This document shows positions 34,501 through 42,134 of a stretch of DNA of 64,000 bases, in pieces. The notes under the pieces were generated by a model, which searched no databases, was not told the origin of the DNA, and saw only the letters and a list, made by a program, of their open reading frames with translations. Made by a program: the position numbers and the translations under genes. Positions within the stretch are counted from its first letter, which is position 1. Each line of letters starts with the position of its first letter. The stretch comes from Methanolobus profundi (GTDB lineage Archaea > Halobacteriota > Methanosarcinia > Methanosarcinales > Methanosarcinaceae), in NCBI RefSeq assembly GCF_900114835.1, contig NZ_FOUJ01000001.1, positions 1,048,954 to 1,112,953 of the forward strand, given 5' to 3'.

Positions 34501-34622
34501 CATCAAAAATGATAGCTGCTTTAGAGCAGCTCCGTAACCTTAGACAGGACTTCCTTAACCTGTGCTGGGTCAAGGTCAAGGTCCTTGTTCTTTTTGATAT
34601 CCATATCAGTGAGCAGTATATG
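34501..34622 (-). repeat. 122-bp direct repeat, right copy (3' end of the intact DGC gene)
   Basis: Partner of 29950-30071. It contains the last 33 codons of the DGC gene, its stop codon and 20 bases beyond, including the hairpin AGCTGCT-TTAG-AGCAGCT (34514-34531) whose loop carries the stop. That hairpin followed on the minus strand by ATCATTTTTGATG also serves as the terminator of the redox operon. Confidence 0.85.
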
Positions 34623-34916
34623 CTTACCTATTGGGATACCTGCTTCTTCCATTGTTGCCTGTGCACAATTAAGAGGACAACCATCGATAACAATGATAGA
34701 GCCACAGCCTTCTGCGGACTTGAGAAGACCATTGATTTTACCACCGATACCAACGGTACACATCATGTTGCCAACGCCCTGCTTGTGCAACTCGACTGCA
34801 ACGGCATTGCTCAGCTGGCCGACATTAGATGCACCTGCACATGGAAATATTCCGACAACGGAAGCTCCACATGAGCATTTTGCACCCTCGGACATTGGTA
34901 TTACTGTGTTATCCAT
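34521..34916 (-). CDS. DGC-domain putative zinc-binding protein
   Basis: A 131-residue cysteine-rich protein of the DGC family, with the name-giving motif in VIDGCPLNCAQATMEEAG (about 76-93), plus KCSCGASVVGIFPCAGASNVGQ near the start. The Cys residues probably bind a metal. The function is unknown; in methanogens it is often next to thioredoxin-like and permease genes, as here. It overlaps the thioredoxin-like gene by 16 bases. The 3' end is part of the duplicated att-like repeat, so the final third of this gene may have come with the island. Confidence 0.82.
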   Translation of the reverse strand: MDNTVIPMSEGAKCSCGASVVGIFPCAGASNVGQLSNAVAVELHKQGVGNMMCTVGIGGKINGLLKSAEGCGSIIVIDGCPLNCAQATMEEAGIPIGKHILLTDMDIKKNKDLDLDPAQVKEVLSKVTELL

Positions 34917-35134
34917 TCGATAACCTCATCGACCTTAGGTACTCTTCCCACTATCTTTACATCGCCGTCTACGACAACAGCCGGAGTGATAAGAACACCA
35001 TATGCAAGTATACCGTCCATATCCTCGACCTTAACGATCTCAGCATCGACACCTGTTTGCTCAACTGCCTGTTCAACGAATTTCTTTGTCTTGTTGCACT
35101 TTGCACAACCGGAACCTAATATTTCTATTTTCAT
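34901..35134 (-). CDS. Small thioredoxin-like redox protein (MTH895/TM0996 family)
   Basis: A 77-residue single-domain thiol protein with the redox motif CAKC (GSGCAKCNKTKKFVEQ) and the cis-proline segment LITPAVVVDG. ATG 35134 is chosen because GAGATG lies six bases before it; ATG 35143 has nothing. It is a member of the permease-ferredoxin-DGC gene run and a likely reductant for one of its partners. Confidence 0.88.
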   Translation of the reverse strand: MKIEILGSGCAKCNKTKKFVEQAVEQTGVDAEIVKVEDMDGILAYGVLITPAVVVDGDVKIVGRVPKVDEVIEWITQ

Positions 35135-35161
35135 AATATTCATCTCTTTAACTCAATAAAT

Positions 35162-35344
35162 TCAAGGGAATACCTTTATAGCGCCGTAGTCACAGGCTTT
35201 AACGCAGGTCAGACAATACTGGCATGCGTCCATCTTTTCAGGGAAGCATACTCCATCTTTAAGCTCAAGTATATCATTCGGGCATGCCTCTACACATGAA
35301 CCGCAACCAGTACAATTATTTTCATAGACTGCAACAAATACCAT
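35162..35344 (-). CDS. 2[4Fe-4S] ferredoxin, 60 aa
   Basis: Compact ferredoxin with two clusters: CTGCGSCVEACP (residues 11-22) and CQYCLTCVKACD (41-52). Normal length for the family. It lies 27 bases upstream of the thioredoxin-like gene and probably feeds electrons to the same pathway. Confidence 0.9.
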   Translation of the reverse strand: MVFVAVYENNCTGCGSCVEACPNDILELKDGVCFPEKMDACQYCLTCVKACDYGAIKVFP

Positions 35345-35387
35345 TTTATAAAACTCCTTATTTTAGAACCTATAACAGAGAATGATA

Positions 35388-36077
35388 TCAATACCCTCTC
35401 TTTAATATTGCTGTCAGTTCATCGGCATTTGGCATCCTGTCCTCTATCTTCCTGCAGGTGCTGTCCATATCATAATCAAGACGTATGAGCTCTGTTTCCC
35501 TGGAAGATGTATCGAACACGGCACAGCTTGCATGCCAGTCCTCATCCCTGGGCTGACCCGTAGAACCGGGATTCACTATGAGCATATCCCCGTGTGTCCT
35601 TACAAAAGGAACATGTGAATGACCTATGAACACTACATCCGCATCGATACCGGACAACATTTCTTCAAGTTCTTCTTCCGGCGTCTCAGGTCTTATGTAC
35701 TCATAATTGGAACGCGGACTTCCGTGAGTGAAGTATAACTTCAGACCATCTGCCTCCTTTTCGATACTGAAAGGAAGCTGGCGGAGGAAAGCCATCTGCT
35801 CTTCTGTTGTATTCTTCCACGTGTAGTCCCTGGTAGCTTCTGACAGATGTTTATACTTGTAACCACATCCACAATCAATACCAGAACCTACTGCAGCATC
35901 ATGGTTGCCAAGAATCGTCTCGATCCCCTGCTGCATGATGAGGTCTATGCATTCAGATGGGGATGGACCATAGTCCGCAAGGTCACCAAGACAGATGACC
36001 ATATCATGCGGGACTTCCAGTACCGCATCAAGTGCTTCCTTATTGCCGTGAATATCGGATATCAACAGTATTCTCAT
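35388..36077 (-). CDS. Metallophosphoesterase (YfcE-like), 229 aa
   Basis: Calcineurin-type phosphoesterase with DIHGN (8-12), CLGDLADYG, LGNHDAA, FTHGSP and IGHSHVPF in the standard order, and VNPGSTGQPRD. It is longer than the 29457 enzyme and a different subfamily. It lies in line with the permease (32-base gap) and ferredoxin (43-base gap), so it is probably co-transcribed. The substrate is unknown. Confidence 0.88.
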   Translation of the reverse strand: MRILLISDIHGNKEALDAVLEVPHDMVICLGDLADYGPSPSECIDLIMQQGIETILGNHDAAVGSGIDCGCGYKYKHLSEATRDYTWKNTTEEQMAFLRQLPFSIEKEADGLKLYFTHGSPRSNYEYIRPETPEEELEEMLSGIDADVVFIGHSHVPFVRTHGDMLIVNPGSTGQPRDEDWHASCAVFDTSSRETELIRLDYDMDSTCRKIEDRMPNADELTAILKRGY

Positions 36078-36109
36078 ATTATCACTGAACTATTTTGATC
36101 ATATAAGTC

Positions 36110-37147
36110 TCATATGATATACATACCAAAGGCATATCCTGATATCGCAGCTATCACAACGACCAGTGAAATGTATGTCAGACCTTTCTTCACACCCATG
36201 ATCCTGCTTATGACTATCATATTAGGCAGACTCAGAGCAGGACCTGCCAGGAGCATGGACAATGCCGGACCTTTTCCCATACCAAGAAGTGTGAGCGCAC
36301 TTATGATAGGAACCTCTGTCAGTGTGGAGAAGTACATAAGGGCTGCTGCAACAGATGCTATCACATATGAGCCTGCTGTGGCACCGCCAACATATTCCAC
36401 AACGTATTCTGCCGGAAGGAGCTCTACAATGATGCCTGCAAAGAACACACCTATCAGAAGCAGAGGTGTGATCTGCTTTACAAGGAACCAGGTCTCTCCC
36501 ATCCAGCTCTCAAGCTCATCCCTGTCGAACCATTTGAGGGAAACATATACTGTAATAGCTATCAATGGTATCTCAACGAAGAGCATTGGATTCCATGTTG
36601 GAAGTATCTCAGGTGTCACAAGGATCGCAAGGAGCAGCAGGAACAACCAGACAGTGTGTGCATGCTTCTCTTCACCGAAGGTTTTGAGAGCCTTTCTTTC
36701 ACCATTGTTCCTTTCGTATATGAAAGACATACAAATGCCTATAACAACTGAAAGAAGAATGGCAATGACCGCTCTTGCAACACCAAGATCATAACCAAGT
36801 ATCTTGGCGGTGTAAACTATGGCAAGTATATTGATCGCCGGGGCCGAGAACAGGAACGTTGTCGCAGGACCGATACCTGCACCTCTCTTGTAGATACCTG
36901 CAAAAAGGGGCAGTACGGTACAACTGCATACGGCAAGAAGACAGCCGGAAACAGCTGCGACTGAATAGGAAACATATTTTGGTGCGTCGGCCCCGAAGAA
37001 CTTCAGAACGGACTCTTTGGAAAAGAGCGATGCTATGGCACCTGCCAGGAAAAAGGCAGGGATCAGACACAGGATCACATGCAAAGCAAGATACTCCTGA
37101 ACTGATGCAATACCTATGTAAGCCAGATCTACAAGATACGATGTCAT
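36110..37147 (-). CDS. Permease of the DUF318/ArsP family
   Basis: A 345-residue polytopic membrane protein with about nine helices. SGCLLAVCSCTVLPLFAGIYKRGAG (about 62-86), holding a Cys-rich helix, and LFSAPAINI are typical of the UPF0718/ArsP permeases, some of which export trivalent organoarsenicals. Here it heads a run with phosphoesterase, ferredoxin, thioredoxin-like and DGC genes, which suggests handling of a thiophilic or redox-active compound. Two inverted repeats flank its TATA box, so it is likely repressed in the absence of a signal. Confidence 0.85.
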   Translation of the reverse strand: MTSYLVDLAYIGIASVQEYLALHVILCLIPAFFLAGAIASLFSKESVLKFFGADAPKYVSYSVAAVSGCLLAVCSCTVLPLFAGIYKRGAGIGPATTFLFSAPAINILAIVYTAKILGYDLGVARAVIAILLSVVIGICMSFIYERNNGERKALKTFGEEKHAHTVWLFLLLLAILVTPEILPTWNPMLFVEIPLIAITVYVSLKWFDRDELESWMGETWFLVKQITPLLLIGVFFAGIIVELLPAEYVVEYVGGATAGSYVIASVAAALMYFSTLTEVPIISALTLLGMGKGPALSMLLAGPALSLPNMIVISRIMGVKKGLTYISLVVVIAAISGYAFGMYII

Positions 37148-37149
37148 TG

Positions 37150-37167
37150 TTTCAAAATATGTTGAAA
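37150..37167. promoter_or_regulatory. Operator 1, TTTCAA-N6-TTGAAA
   Basis: TTTCAAAATATGTTGAAA begins three bases upstream of the permease start codon (minus strand). The TATA box TATATATA is just upstream at 37171-37178. A second site of the same form lies on the other side of the TATA box. Confidence 0.65.
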
Positions 37168-37186
37168 TGCTATATATAGATTATGG

Positions 37187-37204
37187 TTTCAAATGTTTTT
37201 GAAA
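37187..37204. promoter_or_regulatory. Operator 2, TTTCAA-N6-TTGAAA
   Basis: TTTCAAATGTTTTTGAAA repeats the exact arms and spacing of operator 1, 37 bases away. Together they bracket the TATA box of the permease promoter. The divergent methyltransferase gene starts 76 bases further on and may share the control. Confidence 0.65.
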
Positions 37205-37279
37205 TACACAGCCTCAAAAATATTCCAAATAACAGCAGTAAACCAGTAGAGGTATATTTGAAAAATACAATTTCATCGT

Positions 37280-38143
37280 ATGTCGTTCAAACCCATAGGA
37301 AATGTATCCAACTTTGCAGACAAAGAAACAATGCAGCTTCTAGCACTCTGGAAAGAGAGTGTCAGCATCGTTGAGCTAGAGAAAGCGGTTTCTGAGGAAC
37401 TTATCTTTGAAGACTATACACATTATATCGTTGTCCATGACCCTCTTAAAATGGAATTCCCTGAGAAAAGAGATGAGTGGAATAAAAGATTCTGCAGACA
37501 TGCCGGAGTCTCAGTTGTGGAACTTATAAAAGTAGACAAGAACAAGATCTACTTCAAGGGTCTCTTTGCAGAGAATGAAGCTTCCATCTATAGTATACTT
37601 CCATACACATCATTTGATAGTCCAGAAGCTGATTTCCCTCCTGCCGGAATGGAGATCCTCAAAAAGCAGACAATGGACGTTGCACTCCCACAGGTCAATG
37701 GTAAGACCATACTTGATGTTGGCTGTGGTGTGGGAAGCCTGACATTGCAGATGGCAAGGATGAATTCAGAAGCAAAGGTGACAGGTATCGACCTTCTTGA
37801 AGACACCATGAAACAGTGCCGTTTGAATGCTATTGCTTATGACATAGAGAACACGGCCTTCAAGGCTGCAAGTGTCTATGAGCTTCCTTTTGGCGAGAAC
37901 AGCTATGATACAGTGACCTGCTTCTTCATGCTTCACCATCTGGACGATATACCAAAGGCACTCTCAGAGGTAAAGAGAGTTGTTTCCTGTGGTGGAAAGG
38001 TCCTGGCAGTGGAGCCTCTTGACCATAATCATGGAACAGAGAGAGGTATACAGGACTGGATAGAACACTTTGAAAAAGCCGGATTTTCAGTTGAGACACA
38101 ACAGATAAGCAGAGCGGTATTTATAAGCGCTAAACCAAACTAA
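37280..38143 (+). CDS. SAM-dependent methyltransferase with N-terminal extension, 287 aa
   Basis: The C-terminal 165 residues are a class I methyltransferase: motif I TILDVGCGVGSLTLQMA (about 143-160), acidic GIDLLEDTMKQC, and FFMLHHLDDIPKALSEVKRVV. The first 120 residues form a separate domain I do not recognise (LYTHYIVVHDPLKM-like and FCRHAGVSVVELIKVDKNKI). ATG 37280 begins the open frame. It is divergent from the ArsP-like permease; a role on the same compound (for example methylation of a metalloid) is possible but unproved. Confidence 0.8.
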   Translation: MSFKPIGNVSNFADKETMQLLALWKESVSIVELEKAVSEELIFEDYTHYIVVHDPLKMEFPEKRDEWNKRFCRHAGVSVVELIKVDKNKIYFKGLFAENEASIYSILPYTSFDSPEADFPPAGMEILKKQTMDVALPQVNGKTILDVGCGVGSLTLQMARMNSEAKVTGIDLLEDTMKQCRLNAIAYDIENTAFKAASVYELPFGENSYDTVTCFFMLHHLDDIPKALSEVKRVVSCGGKVLAVEPLDHNHGTERGIQDWIEHFEKAGFSVETQQISRAVFISAKPN

Positions 38144-38157
38144 CTAACAAAGGAGGA

Positions 38158-38178
38158 GCGGGTGTGTCCTGCACCCGC
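38158..38178 (+). terminator. Hairpin after the methyltransferase gene
   Basis: GCGGGTG-N7-CACCCGC, a perfect seven-base stem beginning 15 bases after the stop. It is followed by AATAAAAAAC rather than a T run, so termination is probable but not certain. Confidence 0.5.
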
Positions 38179-38383
38179 AATAAAAAACAGATTCATGCCC
38201 TCATTTCTAAAGAGGGGAACTGTTTGGATCATTCTCTTACCTTTTTCTTGTGGTACATAAGTGTTACAAACACATGTTGTTTTTAACACTAAATCTACTA
38301 TGGACCTTTTTTATTTATAACTTATGCCAGATACGCAGGGTTCCAAAATTCTCAATAATATCGAAAAGTTAATCTATGTACCA

Positions 38384-38404
38384 TGCTAACAGGTGACGTT
38401 ATCA
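38384..38404. promoter_or_regulatory. TGCTAAC dyad upstream of symporter module A
   Basis: TGCTAAC-N7-GTTATCA, an imperfect inverted repeat (one mismatch) 18 bases before the small accessory gene. The same half-site and the inner TGAC recur at the second module (40294-40316). It lies about 20 bases downstream of a TATA-like GTTAATCTA, at the expected transcription start. Confidence 0.5.
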
Positions 38405-38422
38405 GTAATTGGAGATGCAGAA

Positions 38423-38542
38423 ATGTTAGGTATAACAGACCCGCAGATATGGGTCGCTTATGTGTTATGTTTTGTAAGTGCCATAGGATGTGTGATCTAT
38501 GGTATTTTACACTGGAACGATGATAAAGAGGATGATATCTGA
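38423..38542 (+). CDS. Symporter small accessory protein A, 39 aa
   Basis: Single-helix protein (MLGITDPQIWVAYVLCFVSA, then IGCVIYGILHWNDDKEDDI) with an acidic C-terminal tail. GGAGATG lies eight bases upstream. The stop TGA overlaps the symporter ATG by one base (TGATG). It is about 75 percent identical to the protein at 40358. It belongs to the one-helix subunits that accompany SSS symporters in methanogens. Confidence 0.85.
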   Translation: MLGITDPQIWVAYVLCFVSAIGCVIYGILHWNDDKEDDI

Positions 38543-40131
38543 TGGGAGTCAGCACCCCTCTTCTTGGAATATCCGTATTGGCCTACATGATGGTGGTCTT
38601 CTACTTCGGATGGCTAGGATATAAACAAACAAAAGACAATGATGATTACATGCTGGCCGGAAGGAAGGTCAATCCTTTCGTTCTCGCATTCTCTTACGGA
38701 GCAGCATTCATCAGTACATCGGCCATAATCGGCTTCGGAGGATATGCCGGTGCATTCGGACTTGGAATACTGTGGCTTGTGGCCATGAACATCATTGTGG
38801 GCATCTTCATTGCTTTTGTCATATTTGGATCAAGGACAAGACGTATGGGTGCAAACCTCAAGGCTGTGACCTTCCCCGAACTCATAGGAAAAAGATTCCA
38901 GTCAAGGTTCATACAGGGATTCTCCGGTGCATTGATCACTGTTTTCATGCCACTTTATGCAGGAAGTGTACTGATAGGAGGAGCACGTTTCATGGAAACT
39001 GCCCTGAACATCGATTACAACATTGCGATCCTTATACTTGCCATAATAGTTGCAGCCTATGTGATAACAGGCGGACTCATCGCTGTCATGTACACTGATG
39101 CATTACAGGGAGTTCTTATGTTCGTCGGAATGGGCATACTACTGGTACTTACATACTCAAAGCTCGGTGGTGTCACAGAAGCTCACCAGGCACTCACAAA
39201 TATGGCTTACCTTGTTCCTGATAACTTAGCAGCGGTCGGTCATACCGGATGGACAACAATGCCAGCCTTTGGTTCACCGACCTGGTGGACGCTTGTATCT
39301 ACTATTATACTGGGAGTAGGTATCGGAGTACTTGCACAGCCACAGCTTGCAGTCCGTTTTATGACCGTGGAAAGCACCCGTTCACTGAAAAGAGCAGTTC
39401 TCTCAGGCGGTCCTTTCATTTTCATGATGGCGGGTGTGGCATACATTGTCGGCGCATTATCAAATGTCTACTTCTTCAATACCCAGGGAATGATATCCCT
39501 TGAGGTTGCCGGAGGTAACATCGATAAGATCATGCCGGAGTACATCAACAGTGCGATGCCCGATTACTTCGTCATATTTTTCCTGCTAACCCTGCTTGCA
39601 GCAGCAATGTCAACACTGAGCTCACAGTTCCATGCAATGGGTACTGCATTCGGACATGACCTCTACCGCGAAGGTATCATGAAAGGCAAGATCGGAAAGA
39701 CGATAAATGTCACAAGAGCAGGTATCGCAACAACCATCATGATAAGTGTGGTCCTGGCATACATACTCCCACCGGGAATTATCGCAAGGGCAACAGCTAT
39801 CTTCTTTGGACTTTGTGCAGCAGCATTCCTGCCAATGTACTCTGGAGCTATCTTCTGGAAACGCATGACAAGACAGGGAGCAACTGCAAGCCTGCTTGTA
39901 GGTACCTTTGCAAGTCTGTTCTGGCTGACATTTATACATGCAAAGGAAGCAACTGCACTTGGGATCAGCCAGGCACTTTTTGGTGTGGATACTATCCTGA
40001 CAGGTACATGGACCCTTGTAGACCCGATACTTGTAGCTACACCACTGGCATTCCTGGTTGCTATTGTCGTGAGCCTCATGACAGAGCCAGCTTCAAAAGA
40101 ACATATAGAACAGTGTTTTAAGAAAAATTGA
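38542..40131 (+). CDS. Sodium:solute symporter A (SSS family)
   Basis: Na+-coupled importer: 529 residues and about 13 helices. Sodium-site and family features include YGAAFISTSAIIGFGGYAGAFG (about 53-74) and LTLLAAAMSTLSSQFHAMGTAF (about 350-370). It is a close paralogue of symporter B (about three quarters identical by eye), and each has its own small subunit and dyad, so the whole unit was duplicated. The substrate is not identifiable; compatible solutes, amino acids or organic acids are all possible. Confidence 0.9.
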   Translation: MGVSTPLLGISVLAYMMVVFYFGWLGYKQTKDNDDYMLAGRKVNPFVLAFSYGAAFISTSAIIGFGGYAGAFGLGILWLVAMNIIVGIFIAFVIFGSRTRRMGANLKAVTFPELIGKRFQSRFIQGFSGALITVFMPLYAGSVLIGGARFMETALNIDYNIAILILAIIVAAYVITGGLIAVMYTDALQGVLMFVGMGILLVLTYSKLGGVTEAHQALTNMAYLVPDNLAAVGHTGWTTMPAFGSPTWWTLVSTIILGVGIGVLAQPQLAVRFMTVESTRSLKRAVLSGGPFIFMMAGVAYIVGALSNVYFFNTQGMISLEVAGGNIDKIMPEYINSAMPDYFVIFFLLTLLAAAMSTLSSQFHAMGTAFGHDLYREGIMKGKIGKTINVTRAGIATTIMISVVLAYILPPGIIARATAIFFGLCAAAFLPMYSGAIFWKRMTRQGATASLLVGTFASLFWLTFIHAKEATALGISQALFGVDTILTGTWTLVDPILVATPLAFLVAIVVSLMTEPASKEHIEQCFKKN

Positions 40132-40156
40132 TATCTTTCTCTTTTATAGAAGCGGG

Positions 40157-40179
40157 CAATTAACTCGTATGGTTAATTG
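40157..40179 (+). terminator. Hairpin terminator after symporter A
   Basis: CAATTAAC-N7-GTTAATTG, a perfect eight-base stem 25 bases after the stop, followed by ACCTGTTCTTTACTTTTATT. Confidence 0.65.
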
Positions 40180-40293
40180 ACCTGTTCTTTACTTTTATTA
40201 TTACTACAAACAGCATTATTTCTTTTTTATACCAGCTATTTTAATCAGCCACAGGCATGCAATTCCATTTACTAACCTTTAAATAGAGTGTAA

Positions 40294-40316
40294 TGCTAAC
40301 AAATGACATGTTAGCA
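40294..40316. promoter_or_regulatory. TGCTAAC dyad upstream of symporter module B
   Basis: TGCTAAC-N9-GTTAGCA, a perfect seven-base inverted repeat. A TATA box (CTTTAAATAG, 40277-40286) lies just upstream, so the transcription start falls inside the dyad. It is shared in imperfect form with module A. Confidence 0.6.
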
Positions 40317-40357
40317 ATTATCATGATGGATTCTACTAATTAAATGGAAGGAGAAAA

Positions 40358-40483
40358 ATGCTTGGAATAGATGACCCACAGATATGGCTGGCTTACATAC
40401 TGTGCTTTATAAGCGCCATTGGCTGCATAATCTATGGAGCCCTAAAATGGAACGATGACTCGGACGACGGAGAGGCGGAATAA
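40358..40483 (+). CDS. Symporter small accessory protein B, 41 aa
   Basis: Single-helix protein (MLGIDDPQIWLAYILCFISA, then IGCIIYGALKWNDDSDDGEAE). GGAAGGAG lies four bases before ATG 40358. The stop TAA shares one base with the symporter ATG (TAATG). It is a paralogue of the protein at 38423, with the same DPQIW-xAY start, helix and WNDD tail. Confidence 0.85.
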   Translation: MLGIDDPQIWLAYILCFISAIGCIIYGALKWNDDSDDGEAE

Positions 40484-42069
40484 TGGTACTTAGTACACCC
40501 GTACTTGGAGTTATCATACTTGTATACCTCATGGTGATATTTTACCTTGGGTGGCTTGGATACAAGAAAACAAAGCAAACTGAAGACTACATGGTGGCAG
40601 GAAGACAGATCCACCCATACATCCTTGCACTTTCCTATGGTGCAACATTCATAAGCACTTCAGCGATCATTGGTTTTGGTGGAGCTGCAGGTGCCCTGGG
40701 TATGGGACTGTTATGGCTTGCATTCATGAACATCTTTGTAGGTATCTTTATCGCATTCGTGTTCTTTGGCTCAAGAACACGTCGTATGGGACTGAACCTT
40801 AATGCAGTAACATTCCCTGAACTAATTGGAAGACGTTTCCAGTCAAGGTTCATACAGGGATTCTCAGGAGCACTTATAGGCATATTCATGCCACTTTATG
40901 CAGGTATTGTACTTATTGGAGGAGCAAGGTTCCTTGAATCTACCCTCAATATAAACTATGATGTTGCAGTTCTTATTCTCACAGTAATCGTAGCCGCTTA
41001 CGTTATCACAGGCGGACTTATCGCTGTTATGTATACCGATGCCCTGCAGGGAACACTCATGTTCATAGGAATGATCTTCCTGCTTGTATTCACATACATC
41101 AAGATGGGAGGAGTTGTAGCTGCTCACTCTGCACTCACAGCAATGAACGACCTCGTGCCTGATAGTCTCGTTGCAGGAGGACATATGGGATGGACATCCA
41201 TGCCTGCGTTCGGCTCGCCAATATGGTGGACACTGATCTCAACACTTGTACTGGGTGTGGGAATTGGTGTAGTAGCACAGCCACAGCTCGCGGTCAGGTT
41301 CATGACAGTGAAGAACGACACAGCACTCAACAGAGCTGTACTTGTCGGTGGACCATTCATCCTTATGATGACAGGTGTAGCCTTTACAGTTGGTGCACTC
41401 TCCAATGCATACTTCTATGAGACACTTGGACAGATATCAGTAGTAGTTGCAGGAGGTAACACCGACCTGATCATGCCTGAGTTCATCAACAGTGCAATGC
41501 CGGAGACCTTTGTAGTATTGTTCATGCTGACCCTGCTCGCAGCAGCAATGTCAACACTGAGCTCACAGTTCCATACAATGGGAACATCCATAGGACACGA
41601 CTTCTATCGTGAGTTCATCAAAAAGGGAGAACTTGGACAGACGATCAACATAACCAAAGCAGCAATAGCATTCACGATCCTTGCAAGTGTTGTACTGGCA
41701 TACATACTTCCTATCAGTATCATCGCACGTGCAACAGCGATCTTCTTCGGACTTTGTGCAGCAGCATTCCTGCCAATGTACTCTGGTGCATTGTTCTGGA
41801 AACGTATGACAAAGGAAGGTGCAATTGCAAGTCTGCTTGTCGGTACATTCAGCAGTCTGTTCTGGCTGGCATTCGTTCACAGATCAGAAGCTGTACCACT
41901 TGGGATCAGCAAGGCGATCTTTGGTGTTGACACGATCCTCACAGGAACATGGACAGTTGTAGACCCGATACTTGTAGCTACACCACTGGCATTTGCGGTT
42001 GCAATTATTGTAAGTCTTATGACAAAGCCAACACCACAGGAACACCTTGATACCTGTTTCAAGAAATAA
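40483..42069 (+). CDS. Sodium:solute symporter B (SSS family)
   Basis: 528-residue paralogue of symporter A, with the same helices and signature segments (YGATFISTSAIIGFGGAAGALG; LTLLAAAMSTLSSQFHTMGTSI). Differences are spread over the external loops and the C-terminal third, so the two could differ in affinity or substrate. It is coupled to accessory protein B and ends 23 bases before a bidirectional terminator. Confidence 0.9.
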   Translation: MVLSTPVLGVIILVYLMVIFYLGWLGYKKTKQTEDYMVAGRQIHPYILALSYGATFISTSAIIGFGGAAGALGMGLLWLAFMNIFVGIFIAFVFFGSRTRRMGLNLNAVTFPELIGRRFQSRFIQGFSGALIGIFMPLYAGIVLIGGARFLESTLNINYDVAVLILTVIVAAYVITGGLIAVMYTDALQGTLMFIGMIFLLVFTYIKMGGVVAAHSALTAMNDLVPDSLVAGGHMGWTSMPAFGSPIWWTLISTLVLGVGIGVVAQPQLAVRFMTVKNDTALNRAVLVGGPFILMMTGVAFTVGALSNAYFYETLGQISVVVAGGNTDLIMPEFINSAMPETFVVLFMLTLLAAAMSTLSSQFHTMGTSIGHDFYREFIKKGELGQTINITKAAIAFTILASVVLAYILPISIIARATAIFFGLCAAAFLPMYSGALFWKRMTKEGAIASLLVGTFSSLFWLAFVHRSEAVPLGISKAIFGVDTILTGTWTVVDPILVATPLAFAVAIIVSLMTKPTPQEHLDTCFKK

Positions 42070-42091
42070 GAAAAAACAGCTTTTCTAAACA

Positions 42092-42110
42092 CCAGGTACC
42101 AGGTACCTGG
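42092..42110. terminator. Bidirectional palindromic terminator
   Basis: CCAGGTACC-A-GGTACCTGG is a perfect palindrome around one base, followed by AACTTATTTTATTTC. It lies between the convergent symporter B and histidine kinase genes and can serve both. Confidence 0.65.
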
Positions 42111-42134
42111 AACTTATTTTATTTCATATATCCT

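Noticed and set aside
42092..42110. Insertion-sequence end or operator
   Set aside because: The perfect palindrome sits between convergent gene ends and is followed by a T-rich tract, which fits a terminator; no target duplication or second copy was seen.
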